Shown here in pieces: positions 46,861-56,496 of a stretch of DNA of 64,000 nucleotides (the stretch's first letter is position 1; every line of letters starts with the position of its first letter). The translations under genes were made by a program, and so were the position numbers. The notes below the pieces were generated by a model. The model did not search any database and was not told where the DNA came from. It saw only the letters and a program-made list of their open reading frames with translations. Source of the stretch: Photorhabdus laumondii subsp. laumondii (GTDB taxonomy: Bacteria > Pseudomonadota > Gammaproteobacteria > Enterobacterales > Enterobacteriaceae); NCBI RefSeq assembly GCF_003343245.1, contig NZ_CP024901.1:2046001-2110000 (forward strand). The letters are read 5' to 3'.

Positions 46861-48075
46861 TTAACAAGCTTGTTTAACCTGGGGTATATCAAAAGCGGCG
46901 CGTAGCCTGTTAACAAACTCGTTATCTTCACAAATGGTTTTGCCAGGGCTGTCTGAAAGCTTTGCGACCGGTTTGCCATTACACTCGACAAGTTTGATGA
47001 CGATGTTCAGTGGCTTAACCCCTGGGATATTGCAGGTGAGCTGTGTACCGATACCGAAAATCAGGTTTATTCTGTTGTGGAAATGACGATAGAGCGCTAG
47101 TGCTTTTTGAAAGTCCAAGCTGTCAGAGAACACTAAGGTCTTTGTCATTGGGTCGATACCCAGTTTTTGATAGTGGGCGATCGCTTTTTCACCCCATTGA
47201 ACGGGATCACCCGAATCATGGCGTAAGCCTTGATAATTTTTGGCAAACTGGGCATCAAAGTCCCGCAGAAACGCGTCCATTGTAATGCAGTCAGTCAAGG
47301 CAATACCTAATTGGTTAGGATATTCTTTCAGCCAACTCTGTAATGCTTCTCGTTGACTGCTAGCCAGATCCGGGCTGATTTGCTGATGAGCTTGAAACCA
47401 CTCATGCGCTTGTGTTCCAACAGGAGGGAGCCCAAGCTGTTGTGCAAGTTGGTAATTACTAGTGCCAATCAGATAAGGGAAATGCTGTTGCAGCTCACTG
47501 ACGACAGCGTGTTGAACACGGTGTGAGAAACGACGGCGTGTACCGAAATCCATCAGTTTAAAACTGGAGAGATCGATTCCTTCATTTTCAGCATGTTGAT
47601 AGAACAGTTTGATCAACTTGCGTAGCTGGTTGACGGCATTTTCCACCGTATTATCTGGTGAGTGATGACGATGAATTAATTCACTGATTAACGCCAGTAA
47701 TGGGACTTCCCACATAATCACTTCATACCATAATCCTGAAATATGGATAGCTAATTGGCCGCCATTTGTAACAGAAATATTGACTTGCTGTGGGTTAAAA
47801 CGAAAGGTTTTTAACCAGTCCAGATAATCAGCCTTGAAAAAAGGCAGGCTGGAAAGGTAATTAAATTCAGCATCGGTTAATGCCAGATCAGCCATCATAT
47901 TAACTTGATGACGTAATTCTGTGGCATATTCACCTAGCAGTTCGTCGCCGCGGCAGCGAAACTCTGCAACAACAGGCATGTGGCTGTAGCGGTGGTACAC
48001 TGCTTGTTGCATATGAAGTTTATAAGCGTCAGTATCAAGCAGTGATTTAATAATTGGGGTAGCGTCTAGTGTCAT
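46861..48075 (-). CDS. pncB: Nicotinate phosphoribosyltransferase
   Basis: A 404-aa enzyme of NAD salvage making nicotinate mononucleotide from nicotinate and PRPP. N-terminal [18 protein letters not shown] and the phosphoribosyl-site region ([18 protein letters not shown]) are diagnostic, with [12 protein letters not shown] and [12 protein letters not shown] downstream. Divergent from pepN, as in Escherichia. Confidence 0.97.
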   Translation of the reverse strand: MTLDATPIIKSLLDTDAYKLHMQQAVYHRYSHMPVVAEFRCRGDELLGEYATELRHQVNMMADLALTDAEFNYLSSLPFFKADYLDWLKTFRFNPQQVNISVTNGGQLAIHISGLWYEVIMWEVPLLALISELIHRHHSPDNTVENAVNQLRKLIKLFYQHAENEGIDLSSFKLMDFGTRRRFSHRVQHAVVSELQQHFPYLIGTSNYQLAQQLGLPPVGTQAHEWFQAHQQISPDLASSQREALQSWLKEYPNQLGIALTDCITMDAFLRDFDAQFAKNYQGLRHDSGDPVQWGEKAIAHYQKLGIDPMTKTLVFSDSLDFQKALALYRHFHNRINLIFGIGTQLTCNIPGVKPLNIVIKLVECNGKPVAKLSDSPGKTICEDNEFVNRLRAAFDIPQVKQAC

Positions 48076-48420
48076 AGCGCGTTATGCATCCTCACGGAGC
48101 GTATTCGTATTAGCTAAATCGATAAAGTTGGAAGAGTATACCGGGATTATTTTGTTATTGAAGTCACATAATGTCATATAGTTCACCAAAATATCGAAGC
48201 TAAACAGGGCCTTTGGTTAAATGTTATCATGTTATTTGATCATTAAGTGATAACCAGCACCAAAGAGTAAACAAATTTCTTACATAACATCATACTCGTT
48301 CTTAATGAATGTTAAACGCCAGAAGGTGCGTTATTCACTCTTGAAATTCAACCTCTTTCTATGGCAGCGTAAGGTCTAATATTGAATTAATTCCATCAGG
48401 CATGAAACAAAAGGTTTCTT
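48076..48420. other. Divergent pncB-pepN intergenic region
   Basis: AT-rich, should hold both promoters. One 7-bp inverted repeat (GTTATCA at 48223 and TGATAAC at 48248) is visible. No clear NadR box was found; only a TGTTTA half-site near 48201. Confidence 0.5.
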
Positions 48421-51033
48421 ATGACACAACAGCGACAAGCTAAGTACCGCCGGGATTATCGCGCTCCCGACTATACGATTTCTGATATTGAACTCGATGT
48501 TAATCTTGATGCCGATAACACGGAAATCACCGCAATCAGCCAGATAAAACGTCTGAGTCACGAAATAACGCCATTAGTGTTGGATGGTGAAGATTTGACA
48601 CTGAAAAGTCTTCATGTGAATGGTCAACCGTGGGTGCATTACCATGAACAGGAGAGGGCGCTGATCATTGAGCAGTTGCCGGTTCAGTTCACTTTGAAAA
48701 TTGTCAATGAGATCCATCCATCGAAAAATACGGCGCTGGAAGGCTTGTATGTTTCTGGTGATGCGCTTTGTACCCAGTGTGAAGCAGAAGGGTTTCGCCA
48801 TATTACTTACTATCTTGATCGGCCTGATATATTGGCTCGTTTTACCACGCGTATCACAGCCGATAGAGCCAAGTATCCGTATCTGCTTTCAAACGGTAAC
48901 CGGGTTGAACAGGGAGAAACCGATGATGGACGTCATTGGGTGAAATGGCAAGATCCATTCCCAAAACCATGTTATTTGTTTGCTCTGGTCGCGGGTGATT
49001 TTGATGTGTTGCGCGATACTTTTACGACGCGTAGTGGCCGTGAAGTTGCATTGGAGCTGTTTGTTGATCGTGGCAATCTCGATCGGGCTGATTGGGCAAT
49101 GACCTCCCTGAAAAATGCTATGAAGTGGGATGAAAGCCGTTTTGGTCTTGAGTATGACCTTGATATTTATATGATTGTTGCGGTGGATTTCTTTAATATG
49201 GGCGCTATGGAGAATAAAGGGCTGAATGTCTTTAACTCCAAATATGTGCTGGCAAAATCTGAAACTGCGACTGATAAAGATTACCTTAATATAGAAGCTG
49301 TGATCGGCCACGAATATTTCCATAACTGGACCGGGAATCGCATTACTTGTCGCGATTGGTTCCAACTGAGTTTAAAAGAGGGATTGACGGTATTCCGTGA
49401 TCAAGAATTTAGCTCTGATCTTGGCTTTCGTTCTGTTAATCGTATTAATAATGTGCGTGTTATGCGTTCGGCACAGTTTGCGGAAGATGCCAGCCCAATG
49501 GCCCATCCAATTCGTCCGGATAAAGTGATTGAGATGAATAACTTCTATACCCTGACTGTGTATGAGAAGGGCGCGGAAGTTATCCGTATGATTCATACCC
49601 TGCTAGGTGAAGAGCAATTCCAGGCAGGGATGCAGCTTTATATCCATCGCCATGATGGTAGTGCCGCAACATGTGATGATTTTGTTCAGGCAATGGAAGA
49701 TGCATCAAATGTGGATTTGTCACTTTTCCGTCGTTGGTATAGCCAGTCTGGTACACCAGTATTAACAGTCCGCGATGAATATGATGCAGAAAAGCAGCAA
49801 TATAAGTTGCATGTCAGTCAGATGACACCATCTACCGCCGATCAAAAAGAGAAGCAGCCTCTGCATATTCCCCTGGATATTGAGCTTTATGACAGTAAAG
49901 GTCATGTGGTTCCGTTACGTTATGATGGTCAACCGGTTCACAATGTATTGAATGTGACTAATGCAGAACAGACGTTTGTATTTGATGATGTGCCATCACT
50001 GCCGGTTCCCTCTTTATTACGGGAATTCTCAGCACCAGTGAAACTGGATTACACATTCAGTGATCAGCAATTGGCATTCTTGATGAAACATGCCCGCAAT
50101 GCGTTTTCACGTTGGGATGCGGCTCAGTCATTGATGGCAAACTATATCAAACTGAATATTATCCGTTACCAGCAGAAGCAGCCGATCGAACTGCCAATGC
50201 ATGTGGTGGATGCTTTCCGCGCGGTGTTATTGGATAAAGAGATTGATCCAGCTCTGGCTGCTCATATTTTGGCTTTACCATCAGAGAGTGAGATAGCAGA
50301 ACTGTTTACGATTATTGATCCTAAAGCGATTCATGAAGTTTTGGATACAATCACCCGTACTTTGGCTCAGGAAATGGCTGATGAATTCGCGGTGGTTTAT
50401 AACGCTATCAATATCGGTGCATATCGCGTCGCTCATCAGGATATTGCTCAGCGCTCTCTGCGTAATATCTGTCTATATTATCTGGCCTTTGGTCATCAAG
50501 AGCAGGCTGATAAAGTGGTATCAAATCAATATCATCAATCTGACAATATGACTGATGCGTTGGCGGCATTATCTGGCGCGGTGCTGGCAGAGTTACCTTG
50601 CTGTGATCAACTCATGGCGGAATTTGATGGTAGATGGCATCAGGATGGCCTGGTGATGGATAAATGGTTTAGCTTGCAGGCAAGTAGCCCGGCGGTAGAT
50701 GTTTTGGCTAATGTACGCCATCTTCTGAATCATCGTTCATTTAGTATGAGCAACCCAAACCGGGTGCGTGCTCTGATTGGGGCATTTGTTAACAATCCGG
50801 TTGCATTTCATGTTGAAGATGGCAGTGGTTATCAATTCTTGGTGGAGATTTTGACTGATCTTAACAGCCGTAATCCACAGGTTGCTTCTCGTTTGATTGA
50901 ACCGCTGATTCGCCTGAAACGTTATGATGAAAAACGTCAAAACATGATGCGTAGTGCGTTGGAACAGTTGAAAGCATTGGAAAATCTGTCTGGTGATCTA
51001 TTTGAAAAAATTACCAAGGCATTAGAAAGCTGA
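48421..51033 (+). CDS. pepN: Aminopeptidase N
   Basis: An 870-aa M1 zinc aminopeptidase, the Escherichia length. The substrate-anchoring GAMEN motif is NMGAMENKGLNVF; the zinc site is GHEYFHNWTGNRITC (HExxH) with the third ligand Glu in LKEGLTVFRDQEF. The catalytic Tyr is in YTLTVYEKGAEV. It is the main broad-specificity cytosolic aminopeptidase. A strong terminator follows. Confidence 0.98.
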   Translation: MTQQRQAKYRRDYRAPDYTISDIELDVNLDADNTEITAISQIKRLSHEITPLVLDGEDLTLKSLHVNGQPWVHYHEQERALIIEQLPVQFTLKIVNEIHPSKNTALEGLYVSGDALCTQCEAEGFRHITYYLDRPDILARFTTRITADRAKYPYLLSNGNRVEQGETDDGRHWVKWQDPFPKPCYLFALVAGDFDVLRDTFTTRSGREVALELFVDRGNLDRADWAMTSLKNAMKWDESRFGLEYDLDIYMIVAVDFFNMGAMENKGLNVFNSKYVLAKSETATDKDYLNIEAVIGHEYFHNWTGNRITCRDWFQLSLKEGLTVFRDQEFSSDLGFRSVNRINNVRVMRSAQFAEDASPMAHPIRPDKVIEMNNFYTLTVYEKGAEVIRMIHTLLGEEQFQAGMQLYIHRHDGSAATCDDFVQAMEDASNVDLSLFRRWYSQSGTPVLTVRDEYDAEKQQYKLHVSQMTPSTADQKEKQPLHIPLDIELYDSKGHVVPLRYDGQPVHNVLNVTNAEQTFVFDDVPSLPVPSLLREFSAPVKLDYTFSDQQLAFLMKHARNAFSRWDAAQSLMANYIKLNIIRYQQKQPIELPMHVVDAFRAVLLDKEIDPALAAHILALPSESEIAELFTIIDPKAIHEVLDTITRTLAQEMADEFAVVYNAINIGAYRVAHQDIAQRSLRNICLYYLAFGHQEQADKVVSNQYHQSDNMTDALAALSGAVLAELPCCDQLMAEFDGRWHQDGLVMDKWFSLQASSPAVDVLANVRHLLNHRSFSMSNPNRVRALIGAFVNNPVAFHVEDGSGYQFLVEILTDLNSRNPQVASRLIEPLIRLKRYDEKRQNMMRSALEQLKALENLSGDLFEKITKALES

Positions 51034-51053
51034 TAGCTATTTTTTATCAGGTT

Positions 51054-51087
51054 ATCGGGCTAACGGTGATTTAGCCCGATATTTTTT
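51054..51087 (+). terminator. pepN terminator
   Basis: Perfect 10-bp stem ATCGGGCTAA / TTAGCCCGAT, 7-nt loop, then ATTTTTT, 21 bp after the pepN stop. Confidence 0.96.
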
Positions 51088-51093
51088 CCAATT

Positions 51094-51220
51094 TATGCCC
51101 TATGGATTTCAAGATGCATCACGGCGGCAAGGGAGTGAATCCCCGGGAGCATAGCAAACTATGTGACCGGGGTGAGCGAGTGCAGCCAACAAAGAGGCAA
51201 CTTGAAAGATGACGGATATA
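51094..51220 (+). repeat. ERIC element, copy 2
   Basis: 127 bp, plus orientation, same ends and central inverted repeat as copies 1 and 3, slightly more diverged (TATGCCCTATGG start, GACGGATATA end). Confidence 0.92.
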
Positions 51221-51376
51221 AGTGTTGTCACCAAAGCAGATCTAACAGTTGCTACTGAGAGCATTAAAACCGATATTGGTACTATAAAAACAGATTTAGA
51301 TTGGATTAAGAAACTGACATTAGCAGTTGGTATTGCTGTTGTTATTGCGGCATTGAAATACATTTTTATTGGTTGA
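51209..51376 (+). CDS. Small membrane protein starting inside ERIC
   Basis: A 55-aa open frame with ATG inside the last 12 bp of ERIC copy 2, preceded by GAAAG. The product has an N-terminal helical repeat (ESIKTDIGTIKTDLDWIKK, coiled-coil-like) and a C-terminal membrane segment (LTLAVGIAVVIAALKYIFIG). This layout resembles XhlA-type phage haemolysins and similar small coiled-coil/TM proteins. It is most likely the end of a longer gene truncated by ERIC, but could still be expressed. No homologue is claimed. Confidence 0.5.
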   Translation: MTDISVVTKADLTVATESIKTDIGTIKTDLDWIKKLTLAVGIAVVIAALKYIFIG

Positions 51377-51489
51377 TGCTTGTAGTATGAAAATTGCTCA
51401 AGATATTAAAGAGCATCCATTGGTTTGCTCCCCTTTGTAGTTGTTCGAGAGAAGCTAAGTATCTTGGGCAAAAATGTCAACGATTGTAG

Positions 51490-51654
51490 TTACCAGTGTA
51501 TTCTTGTTTCACGCGCAACATTTGGAAAAAATTTGCTTCTGGTGAGTATATTTCTGTAGATTCAGCCCATGTTATTCGGTTACCCTATCTGCCGAAATAT
51601 TGGGGGGTTGAAAATGGGCGTTCTTTAGCTCAGAAACTTCCAAATGGTATCTGA
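51490..51654 (+). pseudogene. Unrecognised coding remnant
   Basis: A 54-codon open stretch with no good start, ending SLAQKLPNGI and including SGEYISVDSAHVIRLPYLPK. The amino acid pattern is protein-like, yet it is closed upstream by a stop. The whole 51377-51719 stretch before pyrD looks like degraded accessory DNA. Confidence 0.3.
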
Positions 51655-51719
51655 ATGTGTCATGTGTAGCTTTATCTTTGTAATTTAATGTTTATAAATT
51701 AATTAATGGGTTTAGAATT

Positions 51720-52730
51720 ATGTGCTACCCACTAGCCAGGAAAGCGTTGTTCCAGCTTGATCCAGAACACGCCCACGAATTAACCTTCCGCCAGCTCAAA
51801 CGTATTACCGGTACTCCTTTCGAGTTTTTTATCCGCCAGTCAATTGCGACAAAGCCTGTGACTTGTATGGGCCTGTCATTTAAAAATCCCCTTGGTCTGG
51901 CTGCCGGCCTTGATAAAGATGGCGATTGTATTGATGCATTTGGTGCAATGGGGTTTGGTTTTATTGAAATTGGCACCGTAACCCCACGTGCTCAGGCAGG
52001 AAATGATAAACCAAGATTATTCCGTATCGTCGAAGCAGAAGGGTTAATTAACCGTATGGGCTTCAATAATCTTGGTGTTGATAACCTGGTAGAGAATGTC
52101 AAAAAGGCAAAATATGGTGGAGTGATTGGGATCAATATTGGCAAAAATAAAGATACCCCAGTAGAGCATGGAAAAGATGATTATTTAATCTGCATGGATA
52201 AAATTTATCCTCACGCTGGTTATATCACGATTAATATTTCTTCGCCCAACACGCCGGGCTTAAGAACATTGCAATACGGCGAAGCGTTGGATGATCTATT
52301 ATCGGCGATTAAAAATAAACAGGGTGAACTTCAGCAAAAATACCAAAAATATGTCCCTGTTGCGGTAAAAATCGCCCCGGATCTTTCTGAAGAAGAGTTG
52401 ATTCAAATTGCAGATAGTTTAATTCGTCATAATATCGATGGTGCTATTGCCACTAATACAACGTTAGATAAGCGCTTAGTTGAAGGGCTTAACTATTGCC
52501 AACAAGCTGGTGGGTTAAGTGGCCGACCGGTTCAGTTACGTAGTACAGAAGTTATTCGTCAGCTCTCCCAAGAATTAAGAGATAAAATTCCTATTATCGG
52601 TGTTGGTGGAATAGATTCACTCACCGCAGCCAGAGAAAAAATAGCAGCGGGGGCTTCTTTAATACAGATTTTCTCTGGATTTATCTATCATGGTCCAAAA
52701 TTAATCAAAGATATCGTCAATCATATCTAA
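51720..52730 (+). CDS. pyrD: Dihydroorotate dehydrogenase (quinone)
   Basis: A 336-aa class 2 membrane-associated flavoenzyme of pyrimidine synthesis, the Escherichia length. N-terminal amphipathic [20 protein letters not shown] is the membrane/quinone domain. FMN and orotate contacts: [31 protein letters not shown] with the catalytic Ser of class 2, and IGVGGIDS. The ribosome site is weak (GGGTTTAGAATT). Confidence 0.98.
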   Translation: MCYPLARKALFQLDPEHAHELTFRQLKRITGTPFEFFIRQSIATKPVTCMGLSFKNPLGLAAGLDKDGDCIDAFGAMGFGFIEIGTVTPRAQAGNDKPRLFRIVEAEGLINRMGFNNLGVDNLVENVKKAKYGGVIGINIGKNKDTPVEHGKDDYLICMDKIYPHAGYITINISSPNTPGLRTLQYGEALDDLLSAIKNKQGELQQKYQKYVPVAVKIAPDLSEEELIQIADSLIRHNIDGAIATNTTLDKRLVEGLNYCQQAGGLSGRPVQLRSTEVIRQLSQELRDKIPIIGVGGIDSLTAAREKIAAGASLIQIFSGFIYHGPKLIKDIVNHI

Positions 52731-52907
52731 ATCTTGCTGTTAATTTATCATTGGGGGTTTATTTTTGCCCCCAACTCGTCTATATTCACTCTGATCACCT
52801 AATTTTTATCTGTATCTTCGCATATCTTTTAATTATGGCAGGGCTTATTTCACTGAATAGCTGGCAAGTTATTTACAATCTGTTTGGCGATGTAAATTTT
52901 CCTGGCA

Positions 52908-53034
52908 TATACCCTATGGATTTCAAGGTGCATCGCGACGGCAAGGGAGCGAATCCCCGGGAGCATAGGTAACTATGTGACCGGGGTGAGTGAGTGCAGC
53001 CAACAAAGAGGCAACTTGAAAGATAACGGGTATA
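52908..53034 (+). repeat. ERIC element, copy 3, in zapC leader
   Basis: 127 bp, plus orientation, ending 12 bp before the zapC ATG. It thus lies in the zapC 5' untranslated region. Confidence 0.93.
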
Positions 53035-53046
53035 AAAGGATAATTC

Positions 53047-53592
53047 ATGAATATTAAACCCGATGACCAATGGCGCTGGTATTTTGATGTTAACCATGAC
53101 CGTGTAATGCTCGATCTGTCTAATGGTATGGTTTTTCGTTCCTGTTTTCCTGCTAAGATGTTGATACCCTATGCAATGGGAGAAACTTCATTTTCTGTAG
53201 AAGATGCGACGCTTTATTATTGTTTTGAAGAACAGACACGCCGAATTAATATTTCAGATGAATCCAGAGCTGAATTAGTTCTTAATGCGTTAGTGGCTTT
53301 CCGCTTTATTAAGCCACAGATGCCAAGAAGCTGGTATTTTTCTCGTTTTGCCATGATAGAGAAGCCGGTACAAGGAGAACTGATTCAGGTACGGCTCCAG
53401 GATTGCGGGACAGATGCTATATTCTTGGTCGTAGAGGCCGGGGATAGTGCGAGCCTTTGTCTGCTAGCTCAACCACAATTAACATTATCCGATCGAGTAA
53501 TGAACTTTTGTGATCCCATTAAGATTATGAATGATCGATTGATGCCATTTGTGGAATCTATTTATATGCCAATTTATGGCACTGCGATTTGA
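53047..53592 (+). CDS. zapC: Cell division protein ZapC
   Basis: A 181-aa cytosolic FtsZ-associated protein that promotes FtsZ bundling in Escherichia. N-terminal IKPDDQWRWYFDVNHDRVMLDLSNGM and the middle ELVLNALVAFRFIKPQMPRSWYF match the family; DPIKIMNDRLMPFV lies near the end. AAGGA precedes the ATG. Order pyrD-zapC is conserved with Escherichia, but the next gene, ycbX, is displaced by a 4.5-kb island. Confidence 0.93.
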   Translation: MNIKPDDQWRWYFDVNHDRVMLDLSNGMVFRSCFPAKMLIPYAMGETSFSVEDATLYYCFEEQTRRINISDESRAELVLNALVAFRFIKPQMPRSWYFSRFAMIEKPVQGELIQVRLQDCGTDAIFLVVEAGDSASLCLLAQPQLTLSDRVMNFCDPIKIMNDRLMPFVESIYMPIYGTAI

Positions 53593-53764
53593 TTTGGGTT
53601 TAAGATCCCATTGTTCTGTGATTTCAAGAGTAAAGAGACTTTTTGAAAATAGAGCGACAAGTCAGAAGATAATCACCGTTTTTAATTAAGAAAATTGTTC
53701 TTTATCATTTGAGGAAATTTTATCGCATTTACATCTTCCCATCTGATTATGAGTAAGTCACTCT
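53593..53764. other. Post-zapC intergenic
   Basis: AT-rich DNA with no gene or terminator that I can support, leading into the heptanucleotide repeat. Confidence 0.5.
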
Positions 53765-53827
53765 TTTCCTGTTTCCTGTTTCCTGTTTCCTGTTTCCTGT
53801 TTCCTGTTTCCTGTTTCCTGTTTCCTG
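53765..53827 (+). repeat. Nine-copy heptanucleotide tandem repeat
   Basis: Nine perfect copies of TTTCCTG, 63 bp, in the zapC-glycosyltransferase intergenic region, followed by the partial copy TTGG. Likely to vary in copy number by slippage. Confidence 0.98.
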
Positions 53828-53926
53828 TTGGCTATTATCACAGAGACTTGCCTATTATATGTGATAGCTATAGCTTGTTCATTTGGAGTTGGTGTGAAAA
53901 ATAGATAAGAAATATTTTAATAATTT

Positions 53927-53964
53927 CCTCCCCTTTGGATAACATTAGCTCCGAGATGGGGAGG
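53927..53964 (-). terminator. C-rich hairpin after glycosyltransferase 1
   Basis: Stem CCTCCCC / GGGGAGG flanking a 24-nt loop, 14 bp after the gene stop. Similar hairpins follow the other two copies of this gene. Confidence 0.65.
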
Positions 53965-53977
53965 GGGGATATTGAAG

Positions 53978-55273
53978 TTAATTAGCACGATTTTCGAAGA
54001 TTAATTGTTCTGCGTGATGGGATATTGCTGCTAATGCGTCATGACTGGAGTAATCGTCTTGAACGATTTGTGCGCGTTGTTTAAATAAGTTTGTACGTAG
54101 CATATTTTCCACTGTTTGCTTAAGCTGAGATTCCGTCGGTTGTGCTGTATCCAGATTAATACCGCATCCAGCCCATACGACGCGAAACGCTGTTTCCTGT
54201 TTGCCTTCTCCTGTATCGGCAATGAGCACCGGTGTACCGTGGTTAAGGGCATAATTAATGGTTCCGTAACCCCCGTTGGATATTAGCAATGAAGCTTTTG
54301 GTAGCCAGTGCTCAAATGAGATAAATTCTTCGATACGTGCGTTGTCAGGTATGTTCTCTGGCTGTATTTCTATTGAACTACCACCGGTGGTTGCTAATAC
54401 ACGCACAGGTAATTTAGCCAATGCACGTAATGTGGGGAAAATTAACTGGTTTAGATCAGTATTAGACATGGTGCCCTGAGTGACTATAACCAATGGGCGT
54501 GGATCATCTTCTTCCCATAATTGAGGTGATTCTGTTATCGGAGCAGGGTTAGGGAGAGGGCCAATAAAATGGACAGTATCAGGCAATTCCTCTCGTGGGT
54601 ATTCAAATGCCAGGGTTGAAAGTTGCAAAAAACGATCAGAACCCAAAATAACTTCATCGTTGAAAAATCTGGTTAACGTAGTGCACCCTGACTGAGCTAA
54701 TGCGTCATTGAAGCTATCCTGTACTTCGGTTATGAGTTGTCGGGTTTCCTCGTCTACGAGTTGTTCATGTGTCAATTCTGATGGTAATAGTGCGGGTGGG
54801 ATACGTGGCCCCCAGAAAATGGAATCTTTCGAAGAGTAAGCCAGAGGTGTTATGCCAATGATGATCACAGGAAGGCGATGAGCTTTTTCTTTTTGCAGCA
54901 GTGGCAATATGCCATAAAAGCAATTCTCGGCTATCAGTAATTCTGCTTGTTGTTCATGGATGATTTGTTGTAGTTGGCGGTCGAGGAATGGGATTGGGCT
55001 ACAGAAAAAATCTTTAAACGCGAGTGCCATTTGCAGATTTCCTGGCGGCAGATGCGCTCGGTCGGGAAAACGTTGTTTTAAATGGCGGTAATCAAAGTCT
55101 ATCTGCTCATCAAAAGGGATAAATTGTGCGTTTAAAGCTTCTACTTGTTGGCGAAATAATGCGCCAGTGAAGACAGTTACCTGATGTCCTTGTGTTATCA
55201 GTGATTGAGTTACCTTTAACATCGGATAGACATGCCCGGGTGTTGCAACCGCTGCAATGACAATTCGTGCCAT
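53978..55273 (-). CDS. MGT-type UDP-glycosyltransferase, copy 1
   Basis: A 431-aa GT-B fold glycosyltransferase of the GT1/macrolide-transferase type. N-terminal MARIVIAAVATPGHVYPMLKV is the acceptor domain start with the catalytic His-type GHV motif. The C-terminal donor-site signature is LISNGGYGTINYALNHGTPV...GEGKQETAFRV. The substrate is unknown; small lipophilic or macrolide-like acceptors are typical. AGGAGC precedes the ATG. It is a close paralogue of the 56.5-kb gene. Confidence 0.88.
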   Translation of the reverse strand: MARIVIAAVATPGHVYPMLKVTQSLITQGHQVTVFTGALFRQQVEALNAQFIPFDEQIDFDYRHLKQRFPDRAHLPPGNLQMALAFKDFFCSPIPFLDRQLQQIIHEQQAELLIAENCFYGILPLLQKEKAHRLPVIIIGITPLAYSSKDSIFWGPRIPPALLPSELTHEQLVDEETRQLITEVQDSFNDALAQSGCTTLTRFFNDEVILGSDRFLQLSTLAFEYPREELPDTVHFIGPLPNPAPITESPQLWEEDDPRPLVIVTQGTMSNTDLNQLIFPTLRALAKLPVRVLATTGGSSIEIQPENIPDNARIEEFISFEHWLPKASLLISNGGYGTINYALNHGTPVLIADTGEGKQETAFRVVWAGCGINLDTAQPTESQLKQTVENMLRTNLFKQRAQIVQDDYSSHDALAAISHHAEQLIFENRAN

Positions 55274-55381
55274 AATTTGCTCCTTTGTACTGTTTTGATT
55301 TAATTACGCTAGTTAGCTCCTGACTCAGAGTGTGATTATTTTATGACTACGGTTATAAATTCATTACAAAAATAATAATTA

Positions 55382-56371
55382 ACCCGAATTCTGCTTAATC
55401 CGTCATTGAAAAATCGTCTTCTGAGTAGAAAACTTTCAGTGATGGCTTCTTCAATTTAAGGCAGTAAGCAATCAATCCACCTAAAACGCACAACAGAAAG
55501 CCTTTTATACTTCGGTGGCGGGAATGCTCTATTTGAGAAAGAGTTTTTAATTGCCCATTAATCGTTTCAATGATAAAACGCTTTTTTAACATTATCTTAT
55601 CCCACTCAGCTTGCATACTCGCTTTCATGTTACGCCGTTTTTTCGTGATGAAAGTGACATCGGTTTTAGCTAAATCGTCCGCCAATTCCTGGCTGAGGTA
55701 ACCTTTGTCACCGTAAAGAGAACCCGTTAATTCTTTTGATAATTCACGAACAGGTTCCCGATCATCCACATTACCCGGAGTCACTTTAAGCGCGAGAATT
55801 TCACCCTGATGATTGACAACCAGGTGTAATTTGAAACCGTAAAACCAGCCCATTGAATTTTTTCCGCGCTTTGCTATCCCCGCAAAGACCTTATGTCGAG
55901 GGATGCGAATGTTATGGCAGACACTCAAACGGGTGGAATCAATAAAAGCAATGCCTGTGGGTTTCCCTTTTAATTGAGTCAGATAGCTGCATAATGGCAC
56001 CAAAACGGAAGGAGCCACACTGACAAAACGAGGATAGCTAAGCAAGGTTGGAAAATCCTTATGGTGATATTTCCAAATATGTTCTAGATAAAAATGTTTA
56101 AAATCACGGTAATGCGACATATGAAAAAGGATCAAAATGGTCATGATTTCACTGGGATACATATGACCTTGTCGGCGGCGTAAACGATGCCCGCTATCGA
56201 GACAAAATTGTTCCCATTGAGGGATGAAAAAACGGCAAAAATCATCGACATCACAGAAAATTTCAACTAAGTTGTCCATAGCCTGTTCCCCCCTCGGAGC
56301 TGTTTTTGGTGCACACCAAAACTTTGCTCCTGGAACAGGCTTCTCGTCAATTTCTTATCCAGAATTCGGGT
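55382..56371 (-). mobile_element. IS982-type insertion sequence
   Basis: A 990-bp element. Perfect 12-bp terminal inverted repeats ACCCGAATTCTG / CAGAATTCGGGT at 55382-55393 and 56360-56371, flanked by the direct repeat TAATTA (55376-55381 and 56372-56377). It separates the two intact glycosyltransferase genes. Confidence 0.93.
55395..56279 (-). CDS. IS982 family transposase
   Basis: A 294-aa DDE transposase of apparently full length. Acidic residues: FIDSTRLSVCHN (first Asp), TGSLYGDKGYLSQEL (second Asp) and the C-terminal KKRFIIETINGQLK (Glu), the usual IS982 pattern. N-terminus VEIFCDVDDFCRFFIPQW is typical. The intact gene and clean ends suggest it is capable of movement. Confidence 0.93.
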   Translation of the reverse strand: MDNLVEIFCDVDDFCRFFIPQWEQFCLDSGHRLRRRQGHMYPSEIMTILILFHMSHYRDFKHFYLEHIWKYHHKDFPTLLSYPRFVSVAPSVLVPLCSYLTQLKGKPTGIAFIDSTRLSVCHNIRIPRHKVFAGIAKRGKNSMGWFYGFKLHLVVNHQGEILALKVTPGNVDDREPVRELSKELTGSLYGDKGYLSQELADDLAKTDVTFITKKRRNMKASMQAEWDKIMLKKRFIIETINGQLKTLSQIEHSRHRSIKGFLLCVLGGLIAYCLKLKKPSLKVFYSEDDFSMTD

Positions 56372-56432
56372 TAATTAATTATGACAATAATAACTTTGAT
56401 TTATTTTTTCATAATGTGATGAAATATGCTGG

Positions 56433-56478
56433 TTTCCTCTCCCTGTCGGTCTGTGTTAGCACCAAAACGGAGAGGAAA
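56433..56478 (-). terminator. Hairpin after glycosyltransferase 2
   Basis: Stem TTTCCTCTCC / GGAGAGGAAA, 19 bp after the gene stop; analogous to the hairpin after copy 1. Confidence 0.65.
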
Positions 56479-56496
56479 GAAGAAGGTATCTAGGGT

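Noticed and set aside
48201..48254. Possible NadR box ahead of pncB
   Set aside because: Only one half-site was found; the second half does not match.
51109..51363. 84-aa minus-strand frame over ERIC copy 2
   Set aside because: Half of it is ERIC sequence and the rest is antisense to the small coiled-coil frame.
52873..53097. 74-aa minus-strand frame over ERIC copy 3
   Set aside because: It shares its sequence with the frame at 40267-40458 only because both cross ERIC elements.
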